DNA of 64,000 nucleotides from NCBI GenBank assembly GCA_022885665.1, contig JAGQDJ010000193.1, positions 38,663-102,662 of the forward strand, written 5' to 3'. The number at the start of each line of letters is the position of its first letter. Position 1 is the stretch's first letter. The translations under genes were made by a program, and so were the position numbers. Of this stretch, positions 14,501 to 25,803 are shown piece after piece. The DNA comes from Triops longicaudatus. Taxonomy: Eukaryota > Arthropoda > Branchiopoda > Notostraca > Triopsidae. A model generated the notes under the pieces. That model saw nothing but the letters and a program-made list of their open reading frames with translations. It made no database searches and was not told where the DNA came from.

Positions 14501-14615
14501 CCACTCTCAAAGTAAATAATTTAGTTTGCCTTAGAATAATTCATCTCTTCAAATGCTTAAATTTTCCTAGGCGTGTTATTTCCAGATCCAACACGAAAAG
14601 ATGAATTTTAGTTAA
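8577..14615 (+). CDS. ALS2: Alsin (ALS2), Rab5/Rac guanine-nucleotide exchange factor
   Basis: Cytosolic/endosomal exchange factor: in known alsins the VPS9 domain activates Rab5 and the DH/PH region interacts with Rac. Twelve exons: 8577-10387, 10437-11379, 11431-11641, 11787-12143, 12524-12633, 12696-12934, 13062-13440, 13514-13740, 13862-14038, 14092-14239, 14329-14511, 14571-14615, giving 1609 residues (human about 1657). Order seen: an RCC1-like N-terminus interrupted by a long insert, with the second RCC1-like part near residues 500-620 (AAGKGFCLALSWDG, AAGDNQALLLSDKGEVFV); a DH-like helical region in exon 2; a PH-like part across exons 2-3; the alsin linker ASYAFTKGIYKDAVYSG; about eight MORN repeats in exons 4-6 (YEGQWKEDKQTGYAVLQY, YVGEWEAGLRKGYGVL); and a C-terminal VPS9 region (DVYRATYVGIGAHARLL, LWTMDDLFPIFQFVVVRAR, GIMFTTLK). 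The acceptor of exon 6 (12695) has a poor pyrimidine tract but is the one that keeps frame. Intron 1 is only 49 bases. Confidence 0.96.
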
Positions 14616-14838
14616 AGGAAGTGAAGTGGGGCCAAAGTCTATATCGATTTCTTATTAGATCATGTAAATGTGAGTGAGATAGTAAAACACGATTCAACAA
14701 ACTGAAAGGTCCGAAAGTTACTTCGTTGAATAATAGCGAAGTTACGGTTGTAAGCCGATTTTCCCGTGAGCCCACCTGAAGGCCAGGTTCCCGTTGAACT
14801 GCGGTCTTTTAGAGTGCATAACAAATATACACACCCAC

Positions 14839-14985
14839 CCGTACCCAGGGGGTATAGGGGCTTAATATCCCCGCTCCCTTGAACTGTTAGCTTTATAATA
14901 GTAAGCATAGGCGGCCAAAGTGTTAAAAAAAAAAATGCTTATGGACTGCCCCCCCCCCCGAACCACAATCCTGGGTACGGCCCTG
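14839..14985. repeat. Small inverted-repeat element with C-rich core
   Basis: The 11-base sequence CCGTACCCAGG at 14839-14849 recurs in inverted orientation as CCTGGGTACGG at 14970-14980, about 120 bases apart. Between them lie an A-run and an 11-12 base C-run near 14949-14960. This looks like a small non-autonomous transposon with terminal inverted repeats. I could not identify a target-site duplication or superfamily. Confidence 0.5.
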
Positions 14986-15623
14986 TATACATATACATGA
15001 AAAAATTTAACCCTTTTATTCATTTTCTATCTCATTGTAAATAAGCATGCATGCCCTTTTCTAGGGTGTTGGTTGGGGGATGGGGGTATCTCATATGCAA
15101 TTTTTTTCCCTTTTAAAGTTTCCCTATGACCATCATTATACATAACATTTCGGAGGGGGTTTCATACTGAATGCGGCTCTGAGCACAGATTAAGCATGTA
15201 GGCGACGATGATTCTTAGCCTTGATTTTGTATATAAGATACAAACTCGTTTCTTTTCAATCGCAACCAGCCGCAGAAGTAAATTATCTATACTTCATCGT
15301 CAAGGTATTGTGCGTTAAGAGCACAGATGCCGCTGATCCGAGTTGAATGATTGGGCGGTTTGCTTTTTCAAGTCGCCGTATTGCATGGTTTTGAAACTTA
15401 GCTGACTATCTAAATCGGTAACAGGACTAAAGTAGCTTACATGTAGGTAACTAAAGTAGCCTACAGTACAGTGGGGGAAAAAATCGGGAAAAGGGATACA
15501 GTGCGCGCAGGCAAGTTCAGACAATGATGAAAGCACTCATCGGCTTTCGCTGCCTTCCCAACCCAACCCCAGGCTCGACGATATCCTGGCATGCAGGTAT
15601 CAATTGAGCGCGTTATCCCGTAG

Positions 15624-15625
<2 letters not shown>

Positions 15626-15660
<35 letters not shown>
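15626..15660 (+). repeat. Poly-T tract
   Basis: Thirty-five uninterrupted T residues in intergenic DNA. It may be the A-tail of a minus-strand retro-inserted fragment, but the adjoining sequence is not recognisable. Confidence 0.9.
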
Positions 15661-15663
<3 letters not shown>

Positions 15664-15868
15664 GTATAGTACATGTGTGAAATTTTCGCTCGACTCACTG
15701 CGCAAGGACAAAAAGCCAAAGGACAAAAGCCCGAGGAAAAAGTTTCGCTTAACTCTCAAGAGTTATGCACGCCAGATCGTAAATTAATTTAGACAAATGA
15801 GACTTGCACAACTGTTCAGACCACAGTGACAAAGATGGTTTTTGATGGGATCGTTCGCAATGTTCGTG

Positions 15869-16495
15869 CAAGTAAAATCTCACCATAACGTGCACCGGTT
15901 TTAACGAACAATAGTTTATAATGTAGAGTACAAGGTCCCCAGGCTCCGGCGAAACGCCTATGTAAATATGCAGGGAAAGCTTCGGCTATAACGAATTCGC
16001 CCGTAACGTATTTTCGTCTATGGCGTACAAAAACTGCGGTCCTTGTCGCACTTTTAAACATGCTTTTTCTTTAGGCTACAATAATCACAAGTGCTGCCGT
16101 GCGGTAATGCATTAAAACAACAGTCCGCGAGGAAAAAATTGTGTTCCACAAGGTCACGATACTCGAGGTAGTGTTCTAGGTTTATAGTAGTGCCCCGCAG
16201 ACAAGTTCCTTTGGTGCTTTCGCTCTCAGGTGACTTCCTCTGTTCATATGTGATATAGATGAAAACAGAAAAAAAACTTTATTCGACTGTGCTCTATTAT
16301 TTCAATAAAAAAGGCTGCTCTTGCGAAGCAGCTTCCATTAACACATGACATTCCACGTTCAATAATAGAAATGACAGAGAATACGAGTAAAACTATTTTG
16401 AAGCATTGCGGGTCAATATTGGCTATTGCGTTCATTCGGCTACAACGTACACATTTTCCACCGCCTGTGTGTACGTAATAGCGTTATTTCTACTG
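15869..16495 (+). mobile_element. Pogo/Tigger-like MITE, copy 1 (degenerate ends)
   Basis: This stretch of about 627 bases is collinear along its whole length with 40321-40937. Shared blocks include CGCCTATGTAAAT, TTCGGCTATAA, CTGCTCT-type segments and GTTCCTTTGGT-type segments. Its 5' end reads AGTAAAATCTCACCATAACG and its 3' end GCGTTATTTCTACTG, diverged versions of the cleaner terminal inverted repeats of copy 2. It has no long open frame, so it is non-autonomous. The TA target-site duplication seen in copy 2 is not clear here. Confidence 0.75.
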
Positions 16496-16706
16496 TGGAT
16501 TGCGAAAGGGTTTCGCTGAAAACTCTTCGCGTTTCGCGTTTCCCACCTATTTACTATTCAAAACAACGCATTTTTCAAATTACATGCGGGATGATCAATG
16601 TGTTATGCGTGGAAAATTTGATTAAATACGTCAGTGATCCGTGGGGTAAATAAAAACGAGAACAGTCTACCAGTATTGTTCCCAATATTCTAACTTTTAG
16701 TTCATA

Positions 16707-17741
16707 ATGGCGGCTAGCAAACTTTCTCGGCTAAAAAACAGCAAAGTATTTTTTCAAGTAGAGTGTATGGACAGGGAAGACCCAGGGACGTTCTGGATCC
16801 ACGAAAAATCTGATACGCCGTTTTATGATGAGTTTGAACCAACTTTACGTGCATATGCAGAGGGATTACCTGAGGAGGAACGTTTTACGAAGCGTCAGGT
16901 ATGGGTAATATAAGTGAAAATATATTATGTTTTGCTCATGCTTCTTCTCTTTTTTATTTTTTTCTATTATTTTCTTTCGTGAAGTTTGTGGCAGCTAAAC
17001 GGAATGGAAAGTGGTTTAGAGGCGAAGTTAAAGAGCTAGGCATAGGAGCTCACAGTGAGCGTCTACATATTTTCATGTTAGATGTGGGCGTGACGGAATC
17101 AGTGGAGAAAAGATTGGTCCGTAACTTACCTTCGGAATACTTACAAGAACCTTTCCGCGCTCGGAAATTCTGCCTCTATCCGTTAGTTCCTGCGACTCAA
17201 CAAGTGGATTCAGAAAGCCTAAAACTCATCAAGATGTAGGAGTCTTTTTTTATGAAAAGAACTTTACAAACCTTATTTAATTGTACTATTAAATATAAAA
17301 GACCTTGTTATCAATGGACTCCTTCCGCCCAAGCGTGGTGCAGTACCTTTTTCAAAAAACAGTGGTTCACATTTGTTTCCGTTGAAGGGCAGGATGAAGA
17401 GCAAGTTTGGTATGGCCGTTTGTACGTGTCAGAGACACCAGATTTGGATCGAGACAATTTAACATGCCTCAACGAGTTATTGCGAGTCGAAGGATTTGCA
17501 CTCGAGGATTACCAGCTATTTCCATTGACTGACTGGGGTGAGTCTATCACGTTGCAAGCCTACTTACAATTGTCAGAATCTTACAATCTTCTTACAATCT
17601 ATTTACAATCATCTTTTAGTTCCAACAAGCGAGCTATGGCAGACTTCTCCCGCTTTGACAGTTGGGAATATGAACAAGACCACGCCGCTTGCGGCTACGC
17701 AAGTTTTGCCAACAGTGCCCTTGGCGGTAAATTTCTCCTAA

Positions 17742-17785
<44 letters not shown>

Positions 17786-20700
17786 GTGAAATGCATGACT
17801 GTTCTCATTCCAAATAGGTTTTTTCAGAAGAATACGCGAGACAAAAGCGAGCCGGGGAAGGCAAGTCAAAACCTGTCGATTCTTCAACGACGTCTTCCTG
17901 GGTAGTCGTGTTTATCTTTTTCAGTTACATGCAGTGAAGTACTCATAGTTGATCTTGCTCGTAACCAGAGATATAGTACATTAAGCGACGTTCTATAAAG
18001 TACAGTAAAGACGTTCTATAAAGGAACCCGCTAACCTCTCCCTTGGCTACGGGCCTAGAAGATATCAATAACGTAGGCCCAGTAAGTCGGACGTATAATT
18101 GAAAATGGGACGAAGACAGTAAAGATTTCTTTAAAAAATTATATATACGTTTATTTATACCTTGTTTACGTACTATAATTCCACTTCTGTACGCTTTCGG
18201 TTATCTGTAATCGGGTCCACACTGTACTTCACAGATAACAGGTGTTCTACTTTCTTGATTTTAAGGCGTTTTGAAGAAGCTAATACTAGCGTTGCTTTTA
18301 AAGTTTTGTTTTTAGTGTTGACTGTTTCATGAATATTGATTTTTTCCACGTGGTGTAGCTACTCGATAATCCAACGGAACATGCACCAATACCTAAAGGA
18401 AGGGGTAACCGAATATCCTCGAGTACAGTTCCCGTTATTGGTGCTTCTCTTAATACTGGGGAATTCGTGGAACACAAAGCCGATACTTCGGTCTCGGTGG
18501 AAAGTTTCGACGAAAATCCTCAACCGGAATCGCACTCTCGAAGAAATAGCTCACAGCGCGTTGTTTTTCGTGCGGCAGGTGTTAATTTAACATCTGCTCC
18601 GAAACCTTTACCGCCAAAGGAGCCCGCTCGCGTGCTTAACAAAATCCCAACTACGCATTTCGATCATCATCCATCAAAACTCAGAACTCCTCCTGTCTTC
18701 CTACCTTCGGCTCTTAACTCATCGGCTGTTAATAGTAACTCACGTACCATTAGTCCTGTTGCTCAGAAATCGCAAGTTTCACCCAGTACTTCTGTGATGA
18801 ACATGTTATCGTCCCTCAGAAAAGCAAAGGACGCCATTCCGGTTAGCAATTCCACCAGTCATGTGGTCAGTCCTCCCCAAACTAGTCCAGTCTCCCCAAC
18901 CCCGTCCAGCACTCGGATAGATCTGGCTTCCTCTACCGCACAGCTAACTTCGCCTGTAACTCAGTCGAGTTCGCCTATTTACACCGTTCCTCGAAGCCCG
19001 CATAGTACCCAGGTAAATGCTTCCACTACTCGTGTCATTGTGTCTATAGCATTAGAAGTACAGAGGGTTTTTGGGTCGATGCTTGAGATGTAAAAAGGTG
19101 TAATGTAGCGAAAATCCGCACCTAAAGTTCGCGTGCACGATCACTTGTGGTTGATTGCGTTTGAAGTCTTTTGAAATGATTTGTTATTTTAATTGTTTTT
19201 TCTTTTCTTTGCAATAAGGTGAAGCCCGCATCTGTTACCAAACAAGCGGTTTCTACCCCTGCTGGCCCGAAATCGCGGTTAGCTAGCTTGCTGGAAAAGG
19301 CCCGGAAAGCGAAACAGGCGACAGTAATCACTCCTGTTCCAGCTCAGCCTTCATCTGTTATTACTCCCAAGGTTTTCGTAGCGCCCAAAGAAGTCGTAAA
19401 GTCAAAGGACGCATCAGAAAATCACACGCCATCCTCAGTAATCGAACAGCGCGAAGAAAAGCAAGGAGAAAAAGCGGTGGACCATGAAGAGGAGCAAGTG
19501 ATAGGAGTATCAAAGCCAGAAACAGTCAACCCAGCAAATGTCGAAACGGTTAAAGCAGAGCTTGATGTCACACGTCCTATTGCTGGGGCAAGTGTTGCAG
19601 CAGCTAGACGGATGGCGGCATCGGGGATGTTTCTGCCCGAATTGGAACTTCACAAGCGCGTTTTTGTTCACGGCCTTAATCCTGTGCTTCCTTGTAAAGA
19701 ATTGCAATGCACGCCTCTCAGCGACTTATTACACCGCGTAATAATGAATAAGCCGTGGAACTTGAGTGCCCTTAGTCACCTGCAAAGCCATACGTGGGGA
19801 TCATTGCTCCGAGGTCGTAATGTGACCATAATAGGTCCGCCAGGAGCCAAAAAGACGTGGAGCTACTTGATACCTTTAATCAACAATTTGCTTTCCCCTG
19901 ATGAGTACACGGAAGTAATAACGTATTTTGGTTTTGTTTCTAAATGTAAAGCTTTAGAAATTACAGTTTTATTGATTTTTTACATAGATTTTTGTTTTAT
20001 TTTCTAATTAGATACCGTCAGGTTGCGGACCACTAGCAATTATTTTAACAGCTTCATGGGAAAAGGCTCAAAGCGTGTATGACGATGCTTGCGAATTGCT
20101 GCGTATTCAGAGGGACAGCGTTGTTAGGATTCTCTATGGGGGCCATCTAGAAGGAGGACGCATTGTGAGCACAAATGTATATTATTTGGATTGATAATCT
20201 AACCGACGTATTGTAGACTTCCTTGTCAAACGGGAGTACTTTGATTGTTGCCACTTTGCCCGCATTTGTTCGTGTCTTGAAGCACGGACCCTTGGTGATG
20301 AACTTTGATAGATGCTGCCATTGGGTGATAGAAGAAGCGGATATACTTTGTCGGTATAATCAACCTGAAGTAAGTTCAACAGAGAATATTATGTATAATT
20401 ATTAGCATAGTCTTCTAATAAAGCAGACATTTTGTATTACAGATGGAAGTGGTATTGAAAAAATACATCTCGTCAGTAAAGGAAACCAAGTTACCTGTGC
20501 GGCAAATTGTCGCGGTGGGCCAAGAATGGACTCCAAGCTTAGCGAGTTTTGTAAACTGTATAGAAAATCCGTTGATATATATCGGTAGTCCTATCGAAGC
20601 CGCTATCTTTGGCGGAATGGTCTGCCGTGCAAACATTGTCAGAGAAAATAATAAGGAAGACCTCCTTTTGGGTAAGGAAGGATTTCCGCCAATAAAGATA

Positions 20701-23700
20701 AACTAAAAAAAAAAATTTTTTGTACTAGATTTGGTAGGGAAGGCACTGGATCACAAGAAAATCATGATTTTCTGCGAAAGTGTCAAAGAAGTTGAGTACG
20801 TGGCTGGTTTGGTAGAATTGCTGGGAGATAATTTTCCAGTTATAAAAGCTCATACCGGCATGACTAGAACGGATATTCATGGTAATTAATGCATTTGGTA
20901 TATGATAGTATTTATCCTCGTTGTGTTTGACAATTAAGGTGTTTGTCAGAAGTGGGAGAAGTTGGCATTACGACAGTCGGCCGTATTGGTGACTATGGAT
21001 GAAGTGTTGGCCACACTGGCTATCCAAAATGCAGAATTGCTTATTCATTATCACATCCCCAAAGAATCCAAAACAGAATTCGGCTTACGTCTAGCGACTG
21101 CCATAAAACATTTTAAAGTGAAGGCTTCTGAATCGAATGTAACGATTTAACATGTATATCAACTTTCAGAATTACAGTGAGGTAATTTATAAAGGTTCCC
21201 GAGAGCGTGATTTTCATAACGGATGAAGTAACAGCTCAGCTTCCTACCATCGTCCGGTTTCTTCGTCGTACTAACGCACAAGTGGATCCGATTTTAAAAA
21301 CACGATTGAGAGTAAGCTCTTTTTTTTCTTTTTTATTAAAAAAATACTGTATTAGATAATATGTAGAAAAGGTGCTTCTTTATAAAAAAAAGCCCTTTTT
21401 GGTATGTTAAGGTAAAATCGTCACTTTTGTTACAGGAATATTTGACGGAGTCAGAAAGAAGCAAGAAAAGTTTGCAACTCTGTTTGAATACCAAACTGTG
21501 GGGCGTGTGTCAAGGAAAGTCGTGTCCTGAGCGCCATTACGTTGTCAAAACGGTGGATGCGCCCATTTTGCCTACGTAAAAACTACTCCCATCAAAATTA
21601 CCTTCCTAAAATAAGTGCTTTTTGAACTAGTTGTGGTGAGGTCATAATCTCTGTAAGCCATGTTGAGAGCGCCACTCGATACTACGCTCGCATCTTGCAA
21701 CACATAAATTTGCAAGGAAAGGCACAGAAATTGGATGTATTCGACAAGATACATTCCAGTATTGCTCAATACTATGCCGAACATAATCCTAAGTAAGATT
21801 TCAATTAAGTTTTTAAAGTTGTTTTGTAAATTCGTTTGGTTCTGTTAGACCTATTGGTGGGCAGTTAAGCGTGGGGACAGTTTGCGCTGTTCGGAAAGTT
21901 GCTCCTTTAACCGGAACTGTTAGCTACGAACGCGTTCAAGTCTTGCGAATATTCCGTGATACTCATAATCCTATCTTACCTGTAGAAATTGACGTCCAGT
22001 ACATCGATCACGGCAAAATCCAGACTCAATCGGTAGTACTTTCTTTAGTTACAGCTAATAATATCTAAAAGATTATATGTACATTTTTCTGTAAAAATTT
22101 GATTTAACAGTTCTGTGTTTTAACCGAAGCTTGTGTATTTAAGTAATTCAGGAACTCTTTAGAAAGAGTAAGCTTTTGGTCTTCGAGTAATCTCAGATTT
22201 GATACTCGTGTGACACTGATTTATCATTATCAACGTATTTCTTTTTAATTTTCGTGAATCACTGAAAGTTGTCTTATAGAAAAATCCTTTTCCGAAAAAG
22301 AAATCACATCAGTTAATGATTTGTTTTCAGCCGGATGATTTGGTGTATCTGTGTCCTGAATTGGCCAGTCAACCTCCAGCGGTAGCGGAAATCGTTCTCC
22401 CTAATGTCAAACCCATCGATCGAGACGAGACGTGGAATTATGAAGCTAGCAGTTACGTGAGATTGAAGGTTGCGAAAAAGGAGCTACGCGGAAAAGTTAG
22501 TTTATTTTTTTTTCTGCCTTACCGAACTGTTGAAATTTTTTATTAAACTAAAACGCTAACATTAATTACATAGATTAAACTAAGTCTGGGAAATGTGCTT
22601 TGGCTGGATCCTTTGGTGGTACAGTATCGGTTAGATAGTCACACCGTAGTGAACGAGTGGAACGTGAGCAGACAGTTGCTTTTCGAAGGGTGGGCCGAAA
22701 CGAACCCTGTACACTTGGAAAAGCTATATACGTTTTGTGCTGCCGCGGAACTGCCCTTACCCGATTATACTCAATCAGGTTGGTATAGTTTATGTCAAAT
22801 TTTTTTCCCCGTTATTTATTTTATTAGATGCGCTTACCAAGCATCTATGTATTTATTCTGTGTAACAAATTTACTCTAAAACATTTTGTCGTGGATAGTT
22901 TGCAAAGGTGGAACATGTACGGGAAGTACGGCCTTCTTACCCGAAGGTGTAATAGAGGAGGTGCACGTATCGAGCATTGTCAGTCCGAGTTTGTTTTATA
23001 TCCAGCGGACAACTTTTAGCCAATGGTATACTAACATGAAATCTCCATAAACTCGTCGTCTTGATGCCTTCTGTCTCTACAATAGCTTAGATGACTTGCA
23101 AGACGATATCGAGAACTACGTGGCCCATTTGACCAAAGCAAGCTTGAAGAAATCCAAAGTATTTGCAGGGCTAATATGCTTGGCGAAATTTTGTCTTGAT
23201 GACTGGTATATAGGGCCTATACATATATATAAAAGGAAAAAGAAAAAAAGAAACAGACTGACAGAAGTATTTTTATTAACGACTATCCCTCCGTAGCTGG
23301 TACCGGGCACGAGTGTTAAAGATTGTACCTGGAACTGAAAACAAAGTACAAGTATTTTACTTGGATTTTGGCGACTTGGGCGAGGTGTTGCTCGAAGACT
23401 TGCGTTTCATTTCTGACAATTTTATTTTGAAACTGCCGTATCAAGTAAAGTTTCGGTCTCGAATGTTAATTTTTAAAATTATTTTTCTCATTATTTTGGA
23501 TTACTATTTTTTAACTTTTAGGCCATTCCGTGCTCCTTAGCTGGGGTTTCTCCCATATTGGCTGATTGGAATAATGAAGCTGTAGACCTTTTCAAACACT
23601 GTACGCAAGAAGGGTTGATCTTTAAAACCTTACATTCTCGAGTAAGTTACCGATGTTCAGTGCGGATCTATTCAAGAAGGATTTTCGTTAGATGAGAAGG

Positions 23701-25166
23701 AAAAATGAAACCATGGAGGAGACAGTTTACGAGATTGGCCTGTATAGCGAAGATGGAAGAAATGTAGCAACGGTTCTCGTTGACAATGACGTAGCACGCA
23801 TTAACGAAGAAGGGAGTCAGCACGTGGAATGGTTGGAAGACATTACAGTTGAATTGCTTCACCGGCAATCAGATATCGAAGATGGAAATGTCATGAGTGA
23901 GGATGATGAGAATTGGAAACTCGAGGATTCGCCGGACGCCGGAAATGCAGGAGGATTAGATTTTCTTGGAAATCCGTTGGCCTTCGTATCGGAAGCTCTG
24001 GTGAGATCGTTTATTTGATATCAGCTGCCAAATATTTGTGTTGATGTTCTTGTCTAAGTTTTAAAGTTTTCTCTACCTTCTTTGTCCATATGCGTGCAAT
24101 TACCGTATTTTACCATTTTTTTATTATATAAATAACTTTTAATTACGTGTTTTAAGTTATTCGTTTACTTGGTTTTACTTTGGGTTTTACTATATAGACG
24201 TAATTTCTATCGAGATTTAATTATTTTAATGCCTTTCGATTAAATTTCCAGGGGGAGAACTGTCCACCTGAACTAGTGAAATTGATGGAGTTGGAACGAA
24301 AGGCAATAAAACAAGAAAACATGGTGACGTACGCTAGTCAAACTGCAGTTGAAGAGGTTAATAACTCTACCGATACGCCCCCAGCGACTGCAGCTGTTGC
24401 GCAACCCGTCAAAACGGAGCAAAAGCCAAAACTCGGTGAAGGGTTTCTGGTGACCGCCGGTAGCAAGGCTAAGTCCATTGCAAAAGACAGGCTTGAAGCG
24501 CGTAGTCCTTCTGTAAAATGGGCTGATCTTAAGAGCGGCGTGAAGGTAACTGTACTTCTGACGGGACTGAAACATTACCGCTTTGTGAACACGCAGAGAA
24601 GTATCAGTTTCAGGTAATTGTGCTCTAGTTTGGAAGCTTTTTTATCGTGAATCATTGATTGCTAGAGCGATTGTGGGCGGAGTCAAGTACGTTCTAAGTG
24701 AGAAACTGTATGCCGACATTGATCCCGAAAAGTCACTGACTCAGCTGCAGGGCTATGGCTTGGTTATACGTTTAGTGAAAGCAACTGAAGGTAACTAAGC
24801 TGAATTACATAAAAATGACTCTCAGATCCCTTTTTAGCATCTTGGCCGCGGTTGCTAGAAGCGGACACAAAGATGCCGTGGCTGAAAGGGGATTTTGATG
24901 CTGGTTGCATTATGGAAGAGGAGCCAGATGAAATGCTCAGCTTAGAAGAGTGCCAGAAAAGGATGGGTAAGCAATGCAAATCTCTACTTACAAATTCACT
25001 TTACGATGATTGTTTCCTGTCAGACGAAATTAGAGCGAAGGGTGCTGGATGCGTCACGCACGGATCAGTCCTGGACTTCGATCCGGATAATGAGTCAGCG
25101 AATTCAGAGGAAGATAGCGACGAAGACCCAGCTTTGGACGTGGTGGACAATTTTTTACTTGTCTGA
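16707..25166 (+). CDS. TDRD12: TDRD12-like Tudor/helicase protein of the piRNA pathway
   Basis: Relatives (TDRD12, fly Yb family) act in perinuclear granules in piRNA biogenesis. 27 exons: 16707-16898, 16985-17235, 17302-17537, 17620-17726, 17818-17901, 18359-19012, 19219-19914, 20012-20164, 20217-20369, 20443-20671, 20729-20881, 20939-21117, 21195-21311, 21436-21575, 21631-21792, 21849-22032, 22331-22495, 22574-22778, 22899-23025, 23086-23205, 23297-23444, 23522-23641, 23692-24000, 24252-24613, 24666-24790, 24838-24966, 25024-25166; 1880 residues. Order: N-terminal Tudor (KWFRGEVKEL, MLDVG); Ser/Thr/Pro-rich linker about 290-620; helicase-like region about 650-1030; CCCH finger C-x8-C-x4-C-x3-H at 1084-1102; Tudor about 1115-1350 (VQYIDHG); third Tudor about 1440-1525 (CWYRARVLKI, YLDFGDLGEV); C-terminal CS-like domain (SPSVKWADL). 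Helicase motifs are degenerate: GPPGAKKT for Walker A (714-721) and EEAD for DEAD (830-833). Vertebrate TDRD12 is near 1180 residues with two Tudor domains. The end of exon 12 could also be 21138, in the same phase. Confidence 0.9.
17744..17782 (+). repeat. TDRD12: Poly-T run inside TDRD12-like intron 4
   Basis: Thirty-nine T residues followed directly by AG. It looks like an ideal acceptor, but splicing there would read into an in-frame TAG at 17815-17817 after ten codons. The frame-preserving acceptor is the AG at 17816-17817, just before exon 5. Confidence 0.9.
18003..18040 (+). mobile_element. Possible pogo/Tigger-like terminus in TDRD12-like intron 5
   Basis: TA followed by CAGTAAAGACGTTCTATAAA resembles the CAGTAAAA start of the MITE family in this window. 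The segment GACGTTCTATAAAG is also repeated directly a few bases upstream (about 17987-18000). The opposite end was not found, so this may be a solo end or a chance match. Confidence 0.35.
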
Positions 25167-25803
25167 CAGAAATACTTTATATTCTCATGATTGTTTTTCA
25201 TGTAATACGCGGATTCATTAATACATTTATGTGTAATATGCGAAGAATATTTACGCTCTGATGTAGCATTTCATCGGTTCTTTAAAACTGGTTTTACTGC
25301 TTGTCAGCACTAAAATCTTATAAACTATCAACGTAAATTTTCGATTGACTGTTCAACTGTCTCGTTCGTCATTTAGTCATTTTAGTCGTGGTTTACGACA
25401 GGAAAAGAGCAGAATGCACTCCGCCTGAACTAGGTTTACTATGTTTGCTGGATTTTCTGACAAAACGCATTGCTGCTCATTTAAAGGTGACGACATATGT
25501 AAAGGGGATGAAGGGAAGAAGTGAAACGTCGCATACCGTATGTCTTTGCTTTACTCATCACCGGCGCTCATTTTCCGCACAAAACGAACGTTACTAAAAA
25601 AGAAAAAAAAAAAAAAAAAAAAAAAACATTCACTATGGCCATCTAGCGGGTAAACAGGCAACGTATTTTCCCCTGAACAACGTGAGCGGGACGAAGTGAT
25701 GCATTAACTGTTATAAACAAAACTCACGGTGTTGCTCAATATTTGTGTTTCTCATTTATGAGTGTCTGTCTCTTCAGTGTCTTCCCTTAATTTAAGAAAG
25801 GGA
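25167..25803. other. Spacer between TDRD12-like gene and DHX38
   Basis: A spacer of 637 bases with an A-run near 25600-25626 and a CTCF-like motif at 25639-25649. The open frame at 25388-25597 has no protein features I recognise. The DHX38 promoter and 5' UTR should lie here. Confidence 0.5.
25639..25649 (-). promoter_or_regulatory. CTCF-like motif
   Basis: The plus strand reads GGCCATCTAGCGGG. The reverse complement, CCGCTAGATGGCC, matches the core of the animal CTCF consensus (roughly CCNSNAGRNGGC). It sits between two same-strand genes. Sequence match only; no binding is implied. Confidence 0.4.

Larger units (their letters stand above)
14616..16706. other. Repeat-bearing spacer between alsin and the TDRD12-like gene
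   Basis: No coding signal. It holds a short inverted-repeat element (14839-14985), a 35-base poly-T run (15626-15660) and a full-length-looking pogo-like MITE (15869-16495), all listed separately. The run of small repeats suggests a local sink for insertions. Confidence 0.6.

Noticed and set aside
25388..25597. Possible small gene or DHX38 5' exon
   Set aside because: The DHX38 start at 25804 already matches the family N-terminus (EEDASIHRLEG), and this frame has no recognisable features or matching donor.
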